Positions 56,865 to 64,000 of a DNA stretch of 64,000 nucleotides are shown in pieces. Position 1 is the first letter of the stretch, and the number at the start of each line of letters is the position of its first letter. Both the position numbers and the translations under genes were made by a program. The notes under the pieces were generated by a model. The model did not search any database and was not told the origin of the DNA. It saw nothing but the letters and a program-made list of their open reading frames with translations. Origin of the DNA: Halichondria panicea (taxonomy: Eukaryota; Porifera; Demospongiae; Suberitida; Halichondriidae); contig NC_087378.1 of the NCBI RefSeq assembly GCF_963675165.1, positions 1,605,525-1,669,524 of the forward strand. Reading direction: 5' to 3'.

Positions 56865-58928
56865 CTATCTTGAGAATGCATCATGCTCGAACACAGCTCG
56901 GGCAAACTGTATTAGTGCTCTATCAATCAGTGTCTTCTTGAAAGGTAATACTCCCTCCATAAACCCAATGTGTCCACCTCTCTCCGTTGTTACCAGCATC
57001 AGGTTGGTGTTGTGCTTAGCCTCTTGTTCTGGAATAACTGTACATGAAGAATTGCAACAATAAATTAAAAAGTGGGATCCTAAGAGTATAACTCTGCTCC
57101 CTATATAGACGGCGGGGAGGGAGAATTAAGGACCAATCCAAAATACAGTATACTGAATACATTTACTAAGCTAGTGTACCATTTGTAGAGGTGAGGGGGT
57201 CGTCTGCTGCATTCAGGGCAAGAATTGGGACTGTCAGATCGTCGACTCGAGAGTGGGAATAGCACGCTTCGCACGCACCCTTGTTATTATTACGACCAAA
57301 CATAGGAGCAATCACTTTATCCACAAGTGTGCGCATATCTCTTATCTGCACAACACAGAGGTATCATTAGAATTTTTAAGAAACAATGTAACATACGTTC
57401 AGAGCTTCTTGTAAGTCAAAAGGTAACTCTCCTTTCTTGTCACTTTCTTCAAATACAGACCAATTCCTGAAAGGTTTTAATATTCACACTGTAAACACAC
57501 AATGTACATACCGTATTACTAGAATGTTTTGCGAGCATCAAACATTATGCGAACTCGCAAAGGTTTTTCACCAGCAAAATATTCTAGTAATACGGTACTG
57601 TCTACTCACTCTTTTATCATTCCTAAATAGCTGTTGACAAGGGTCCTGCTGAGAGTGTACTTGCAGAGAGGTTTATACATACATCTGTCTGTTTCAAAGC
57701 TATCCCATAATGCCGAGATAAGAAAGATAGCCTGAAATGGATTTTCCTTACATTCTACCGAATACTTTAGTAACAACATTCTGTAAAAAAGAAAAGTAAT
57801 TATTAATTAGAAGGAAGCAATTTACTTCAGTGTGATAACTTACGTTCCCATGGACGTGCCAATAGCTATCAATGGAGCACGAGGAAGCTTGCTAGTGATG
57901 TGACTGACTACTTCAACAAGATCGTCAATTTCAGACCCAGAATACATTCTCGGAGTCTATATTTAATAAAGGATAACCGATAATTGAGTTCATGTTTTTG
58001 TTATATAAGCTGACTACTTACAGTTAATTTGTAGCTGCAGCCTCTGTAGTTGAACACGACAGACCTGTGAATGAGATTCAGATAGTAATTTCGTTTCCAC
58101 AATGACATAATGGAGAGAAATAAACCAACTGCAACGTACCTGTAACCAAGTTCGGTCATATTCTGTACCCAATGACAAACGTAGTTGTCCTCACTGCTTC
58201 CTATAAATGAATGAAAATCAGTGAACATAAATTGCTCAAAACATTATTAACTGTTGGCCAATCCTAATTACTGAATGAGGTGTCATTTAATTTGTCAGGA
58301 ATGCAATTAGTATCTAGCTTTGATGTGTGTAAGGTCATACTCGAGGTCATACCAGTGATTCCAGGTAGCATGAGCACTGTTGGTTGGTTATCTGTCTTCT
58401 CATTGAACCAGTCCAGGCACACACGGCCACCATCACTCTTCATTGTTAGTTCCTCCCTGCAGGGGTTAGGGTTAGAGATATTAAATAGTACTTTTAGTTC
58501 TGAAATGCACACAAAAACAACCCTCACCGTCTTCTCTCATGAGCAGGCAAGCTTTGAAAAATGCCTCTGAGTATTGTCTGCATGTATGCATTAGGAGCCC
58601 ACGGTGTGAGTCGATACTTCTCAAATAACACAGGACAGTGCTTCTTTAGATCTTCCATACGTCCAGGGTCGTGACAGACAACCTTTGGTTTCTTTACCAT
58701 CACATATTGGTAGTACGCCGAATAGAGGAGGAGCAGAAAAAGAGTAACTTTCAATGGTTGCAACCATGACTCAGCTAAGGGGTCTGCAGTCTCATAGGCC
58801 AGCTCCATCTCTGATTCACTGCTGGGGTGTTCAATCGAGTTTCCATTTTCATCCAGGAGGGGGGGAAATGGTCCCAGATAGGGATGAATGCTCATGCTAT
58901 AGAGCTCAGGCAAGAAATTCTCACCCAT
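56865..58928 (-). CDS. ABHD1/ABHD3-like alpha/beta hydrolase (copy B)
   Basis: Nine exons, 433 residues, with the same exon junctions and phases as copy A: 58928-58528, 58456-58353, 58200-58140, 58064-58022, 57956-57844, 57780-57610, 57466-57397, 57345-57180, 57037-56865. Start MGENFLPELYSM; the frame is open to 58946 but without ATG. One transmembrane helix (VTLFLLLLYSAYYQYVM) follows a divergent, acidic luminal N-terminus of about 65 residues. The segment YSAYYQYVMVKKPKVVCHDP is identical to copy A, while the N-terminus differs completely. Catalytic elements: GTSMG nucleophile elbow, NAADDPLT acid region, RGGHIGFMEG His. All triad residues are present, so it is likely active. Only 195 bp separate its ATG from the divergent TMEM205 ATG. 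Confidence 0.92.
57509..57597. mobile_element. Short inverted-repeat element in an ABHD intron
   Basis: 89 bp, nearly a perfect foldback: left TACCGTATTACTAGAATGTT, right end rc TACCGTATTACTAGAATATT, then TTGC on both arms. It sits between exons 57466 and 57610 of ABHD3-like gene B. No coding capacity. Confidence 0.7.
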
Positions 58929-59123
58929 GTGTCTACTCAGGTCCACTTTTATATAAAGCTGGAGCTAGCTGAAATTAAGCATGTGAAAAGTGTGAGGATG
59001 TTGGAATTTGAAGGCGTGGCTGTACCGACCGGTAATTGGCACACATGCCACACCTCCTCTTTGCAAGCAAAAGCAGGCCAGGCGCTAGGCAGGAAGACAC
59101 TCCACACTTCTTCTAAAACAATC
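58929..59123. promoter_or_regulatory. Divergent promoter region of ABHD3-like B and TMEM205
   Basis: 195 bp lie between two outward ATGs. It contains TTTATATAAAG (58949-58959), a TATA-like sequence that could serve the minus-strand gene. Function inferred from spacing. Confidence 0.4.
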
Positions 59124-60049
59124 ATGGCTGCTAAATTCGATCTGCCATTCACTCAACCTTCCAGTATTGTTGCTTTCCTGTGTACTCTCATCATTGTGGT
59201 ATTTGTCTCTCCCATTGGACAAGTTGGGAGGCTTGATGCTCTCTCTACTGCTGTGAGACTGTTTCATCTTTTTTCCTTTGCAGCATGGCTCGGGGTGCAG
59301 ATCTGGGTCACCTTCTTTGCAGGTAAGTGAATGCTCTGTAATACTTAGCTAATTATGCACATTTTTTCTCCCCCAGGATTCACCATGTATCAGTACATGC
59401 CCCGTCACATGTTTGGGTTCATTCAGAGCAAGCTGTTTCCAAAGTATTTTCTACTGGGGACTATCCTCTCCTCTGTAACTATCGTCACCTTTCTTATTGA
59501 ACACCCCTTCACCGACTGGGACTTCACAGAGAAAATGCAGGTACGACTGACGATATTGTTCTATAGTATAATTATTATATTATGGCACTAAGCAAAACCT
59601 TCTGTATATTATTATGCAGACTGACATCATAATAATTTTGATGCATGCACGCACTGTACTAGTGAACTTCCTACTTCCTGTAAACCCAGAGGTCATAGTT
59701 ATGTTCTCACCACAATTCAATTATATGAACCTCTGCATTACCACTCCTACAGGGCTACTCACTTGCGGTCAGTCTACTGATGGTTATAGTCAACCTGGTC
59801 TATTTGGAGCCCCAGACAACAAAATGCACATTTTCCAAACACAAGTTTGAGAAGGAAATTAATGCTGGCAATGCAATCGGCAAATTGGAGAAAGACAAGC
59901 AGGAACAGCTAAGAAAGAACCCTCAATACTCTGCCCTGGAGAGCAAGTTCATTTGGCTCCATTCCTACGCCTCTGTGGCTAATCTGGTTGCATTGGCAGC
60001 TCAAGCTGTTCACCTGTGGTACCTTAGCTGCAAACTGACATCTATATAG
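59124..60049 (+). CDS. TMEM205: Transmembrane protein 205
   Basis: Small four-helix membrane protein of the TMEM205 family (in humans linked to platinum-drug export; molecular activity unclear). Three exons, 59124-59322, 59377-59540 and 59753-60049, giving 219 residues (human 189). Motifs: FHLFSFAAWLGVQIWVTFFA, YMPRHMFGFIQSKLFPKYF, LVYLEPQTTKCTF, then a charged loop (FEKEINAGNAIGKLEKDKQE) before NPQYSALESKF and a last helix. The N-terminus carries an extra hydrophobic stretch (SIVAFLCTLIIVVFVSPIG) relative to human, which could be a signal anchor. The next gene starts about 190 bp downstream on the same strand. Confidence 0.93.
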
Positions 60050-60239
60050 CCATTGCTCTGTTGTACTGTACTATGAAATTGTAATTCTGTTAATGTATAA
60101 TGATGAAAAAATGAAATGACAGTAGGTGATAGTCAATATTGATCTCTGTATGGGACCATCACTACCAAAACCAAACCATTCTCTCCATGTGGAGAGGTTG
60201 AAGAGGATCTAGGATGCTATGTGCATGCAGACACCTAAG

Positions 60240-63200
60240 ATGCTACCCATTTATTTGGGGCCCAAGCTGGGCTCCTTGCAGATTCCAGGGAGGAGGTATG
60301 CCCTCAGGCCTGCATGCAGTAGAAGTCTGACTAGAAATAGTGTTTAAATGAAGAACAACGTGGGATATACATGTGATGTAATATTCCGTAGGGTCTACCG
60401 TTCCTCCAAGCTCTCTGACTGTTAACCCAGAGGTGGTGTCGGCTATTGCTTCAGGACGACCAGTGATTGCCTTGGAGACGACCATCCTTACGCACGGCAT
60501 GCCGTATCCCCAGAATCTCCATACTGCTCAGCAGATTGAGAGTATCATAAGGTCACACGATGTTGTCCCAGCCACAATCGGAATTCTTAGAGGCCAAGTG
60601 ATCGTAGGTTTGTGTGCTCCTCACAATGTTTAGTGCTGTGTGATTACCTTATGGTTTGCATGGCTTGGTACAAGTTACTAAGGACTATAAACACAATGCA
60701 GCTTCACACTCTATAATAATAGTTACTGTAGGCGACATGATCACACTGAAAATTTCTATCAAATCTCAGATAACCTCTATTCCCATTTATAATTTTTTTG
60801 CTCTGATTAATATTTTAGGTTTGTGCTTATACAGTTAATCAATTGCAGGGTTGAGTCAATCTGAGATAGAAGAGCTGGGAGCACCCTCGAAGCTACCAAA
60901 GCTGAAAGTTTCACGCAGAGACTTTGCTTATGTTCTAAGCCAGGTATGTAAGCAACCCCCTCCCCCCTTTCGAGTTATTTTGTAATACCTTGTAATTTGC
61001 AGGGTTTAAGTGGTGGAACGACCGTGTCTGGTACGATGGTGTGCGCTCACAAGGTTGGTATTCCCCTATTTGTGACAGGGGGACTGGGCGGAGTGCATCG
61101 TGATGGGGAGCAGTGTGAGTTGCATAATTAAGTCGAGAAATGTGCGTCCTAGTAAGTCCATTCAGCTTTAAACCACAGACCTTATATATTTATAGCATTC
61201 CCATTCTTCCAACATGAGAATGCAAATGAGCAATCCAAACATTAATTTATGTGCTGGAATAAGATCAATTCCTTTTTTCCTGTAGCCCTTGATGTAAGTG
61301 CTGATCTGACAGAGCTTGGTAGAACACCTGTGGCCGTGGTGTGTGCGGGTGTTAAGTCTATCCTGGACATAGGACGAACCTTGGAGTATCTTGAGACACA
61401 GGGTGTGACTGTCGCTAGTTACGGAGAGTCGAGGCAGTTCCCCGCGTTCTTCACACCAAAGAGTGGCTTTGAGGCACCTTATTCTGTGCGTGATCCATTA
61501 GAGGCTGCAAAACTCATTGGTAAACTGTTTCTAGAATTGTTTGTGAGGTATTTTTGGTTTGGCCCCTGTCATACAGTTGACGGGGCTGTATTAACTTTGA
61601 TAGAAACAACTCGCTTGTTACTACATGTATGTGCATGTCACATTATGTGTACAGCAATTTGTGCAGGTGTGTAGCACACTTATTGTCTACTTATTGTCGT
61701 ATTTGTTCAACTGTACTCTACAGATTCCAGCCTCTCGTTTGGAACTGGTAATGGACTTGTAATTGGTGTGCCTATACCGAATGACGATGACCTTCTAGGA
61801 GAGAAAATTGAGACAGCCATTCAAGACGCTCTGGTGGAAGCAAAGTAAGCAATGCTTTCTCTGATCAGTCTGGGTTGACTGATACACTGATAAATGTGTA
61901 TAGAGCTGGAAAAATTGCTGGGAAGGCTGTTACTCCATTCCTGTTAGAGAGAGTTAACCAACTCACTGATGGGCAGTCACTAGAAGCCAGTATCCTTATT
62001 AACCAATGTGTACAAAACCTCTCACACAGGTTTTGTCCCTAAGGAGGTTTTTTTTTACTACATTTGTTATGATATTGAAAGCCTTGTGAAAATGGTCATC
62101 AATCGCTTTTCTGATCTGCTGCAGTGAATCTCTTTGACTTAGGCATAGACATTAGGCTGATTGAGAACAATGCAGTTGTTGGTAGCCAGATCGCTGTGGA
62201 GCTGGCTAGAGTGCGTGGAAGAAGAACTAGACCAAGAAGAAGGAAAGATATGACTCGAAACGGTCAACCTGTTGTTATCGGAGCATCTATTCTCGACTCT
62301 ACTGCCAAAGTGACTTCACCAGTTATAAAAGTTAGTTCCTTACACACATACTGATATATACCTACATGTACTGTATGTAACGGTTGCTGGTATAGCTACA
62401 ATCACTTTGTTGGGTGGTCTTGATAATTTTATCATTACTTCGCTCATAATTATGATATCTGCTTTATAGAGGGAGGGCACAAACCTGGGCAGCCTCGTGC
62501 AAACATATGGAGGTGTGGGGCGGAATATTGCAGAGTGCATGTCAAGACTAGACACTCCACCCATCTTCATCTCCTCCCTCGGGAAGGATCCCAATGGACT
62601 GACACTTTCACAGCACCTCACACAACTTAAAATTGTAAGTCTAACTCTGTACGCTTGGTGTTCAGCAACTACCACCATGTACATATCGTACACTCGACAT
62701 AAGGACTGCCATAATCTTATGTGTAATTCATCACTGAGTCTAATTCATCACTGTCTCTTTTGTCCAGCCACTGGACGGTATATATGAATGCAGTCATTTA
62801 CCCACTGCCAGCTACTGTATCGTGTTGGACCACCAAGGAGAGGTGTACTGTGCTGTAGGGGACATGAGCATCAACAACAGTATCACAGTTGACTGGGTAC
62901 GTATGATCTACTGCTAGGTACATGCAGTGTAAGGTTTACTATTAGATCACTTTTGATCGTGCATGTATGTAGCATTATTAAGTACATGTATGTATTTTGT
63001 TATTTTCCCCATGAACACAGTTGTAAGTAGCCTCAGTTGGATTTGTGCTAGAGGATTCTTTGTCTAACACAAAGTTTATATTTCTCTGCAGGTGAGTCAG
63101 TTCACAGAGGTCCTAACTAAAGCCCCTCTAGTCTGCTTGGATGGGAATTTTCCCTCTGATACAATCAAGTTTGTGTGTGAGGTCTGCTCAGATGCTGGAA

Positions 63201-63918
63201 CACCAGGTGACCAACTTGCATAGCTACATGCACGTATATGTATGTATAGTTTTAATCAACCTGGAAGTTGTCTCTTAAATTATGCAGATACGGTACTTGC
63301 TTAGGGCTAACTGGTATTATTGGCTAACTGGTATTATGCCCCTCAGTTTGGTATGAGCCTACATGCGTGGACAAAGCTATTAAGCCCATTGAAGCCGACT
63401 GCCTCTCAAAGATCACATACAGTTCACCTAACCTGATTGAATTGAGAAACATGTACAACGCTTTAACTGGCGAGTCTACGTGTCTCCAATTATCTTCTGG
63501 TAAGTGAATGTCATGGGAACACTGTAGTTGCTGGTATGATGTGCATTAGTATACAGTTCAAAAAACTTGTAGTGTACATATACATATCATGTGTTTAGAC
63601 TGTGCAGTGCCTGCCTTGTTTTCCCATACCAATACTTTTATGTTGCGTCCTGGTATTTGTACGTTTATTCAACACACCCACACACACCCACACACAACAT
63701 GTAACCCCATTCACAGAGCTAACTTTGGCTGAGAAGCTGACGGAGTGTTTGCACCTCATCCCTCCCCTCCTCACCCACGTCCCTAACCTCATTGTATCCC
63801 TCGGTCAAGATGGTGTTCTTGCATGCTCAGCAAAAGAAACTAGACACCTACACTACAGGGCAGCTGCCAAGGACCTACTTCCTGTGGGTGTGGTCAGTGT
63901 CACTGGCGCAGGAGACAG
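60240..63918 (+). CDS. Bifunctional pseudouridine-5'-phosphate glycosidase / PfkB pseudouridine kinase (partial, 3' end outside window)
   Basis: Pseudouridine catabolism: the PfkB part phosphorylates pseudouridine and the glycosidase part splits pseudouridine-5'-phosphate to uracil and ribose-5-phosphate. Exons: 60240-60290 (tentative), 60411-60607, 60849-60943, 61003-61114, 61286-61519, 61724-61844, 61904-61989, 62149-62330, 62470-62634, 62768-62896, 63092-63206, 63347-63499, 63717-63918, continuing beyond the window. Glycosidase motifs: [16 protein letters not shown] (catalytic Glu region), [35 protein letters not shown] (Lys), [26 protein letters not shown]. Kinase motifs: [25 protein letters not shown] (PfkB signature 1), VSVTGAGD (signature 2 with catalytic Asp). 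The first exon, [14 protein letters not shown], may be a targeting peptide; its join is the least certain, and an alternative acceptor exists at 60391. Confidence 0.93.
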
Positions 63919-64000
63919 GTGAGACTCAGACTATAATATTATGTGATTATTAGACTAGTACTAGTTGATAAGATCTACATGGGAAGTAACATGGAAAGTA

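Noticed and set aside
60240-63918. Bacterial contamination or recent transfer, because psuG/psuK are best known in bacteria
   Set aside because: The gene is cut into at least twelve exons with animal-type splice sites and the same base composition as its neighbours.

Overview
This window is metazoan nuclear DNA, most likely from a demosponge. Genes are dense and split into many small exons with mostly short GT-AG introns. Several neighbours start head-to-head within about 200-320 bp. The conserved genes are clearly animal (TCERG1, EFHC1-like, CLK kinase, VPS11, TMEM205, ABHD3-like). The pseudouridine glycosidase-kinase fusion and a fibrinogen-like membrane protein of a type I associate with sponges point to a sponge; that assignment is inference, not proof. 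Exon boundaries were placed by hand from splice consensus, phase agreement and family similarity.

Layout. 77-1896 (+) holds the 3' exons of a hexokinase. 2011-5220 (-) holds two tandem intronless genes joining a TRAF-type RING/zinc-finger/coiled-coil half to a macro domain. Their first halves are nearly identical and their macro halves are divergent. 5404-10770 (+) is TCERG1 (WW and FF domains). 11146-13604 (+) is an EFHC1-like DM10 protein without the EF-hand tail. 15456-22948 (+) is a CLK/LAMMER kinase. 23332-29813 (-) is a 17-exon multi-pass membrane protein with coiled coil and C2-like regions. 30131-41141 (+) is VPS11 in 27 exons, with an intronless SLC15/POT-like transporter gene (37729-39588) nested in its large penultimate coding intron.

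41396-50090 looks like a decayed tandem copy of the 3' half of VPS11 plus its nested transporter. It contains relics of VPS11 exons 12-13, 23-24, 26 and 27, a transporter fragment, a 38-bp tandem repeat array, an intact second transporter (44873-46603), and a fibrinogen-like type II membrane protein gene (47553-49017, -) interrupted by one in-frame TGA. Downstream are a proline-rich protein (50195-52522, +), two tandem ABHD3-like hydrolases (53744-56590 and 56865-58928, -), TMEM205 (59124-60049, +), and a fused pseudouridine-5'-phosphate glycosidase/kinase running off the right edge.

Small terminal-inverted-repeat elements (MITE-like) sit in introns and spacers. Two share TIR starts and 9-bp target duplications. 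Another pair forms a second family.

The most novel items are the TRAF-macro fusion pair, which would couple a ubiquitin ligase module to an ADP-ribose-type binding module, and the nested-gene segmental duplication that kept the transporter while VPS11 decayed. No operon-like functional module spans the window; most neighbours are unrelated housekeeping genes.
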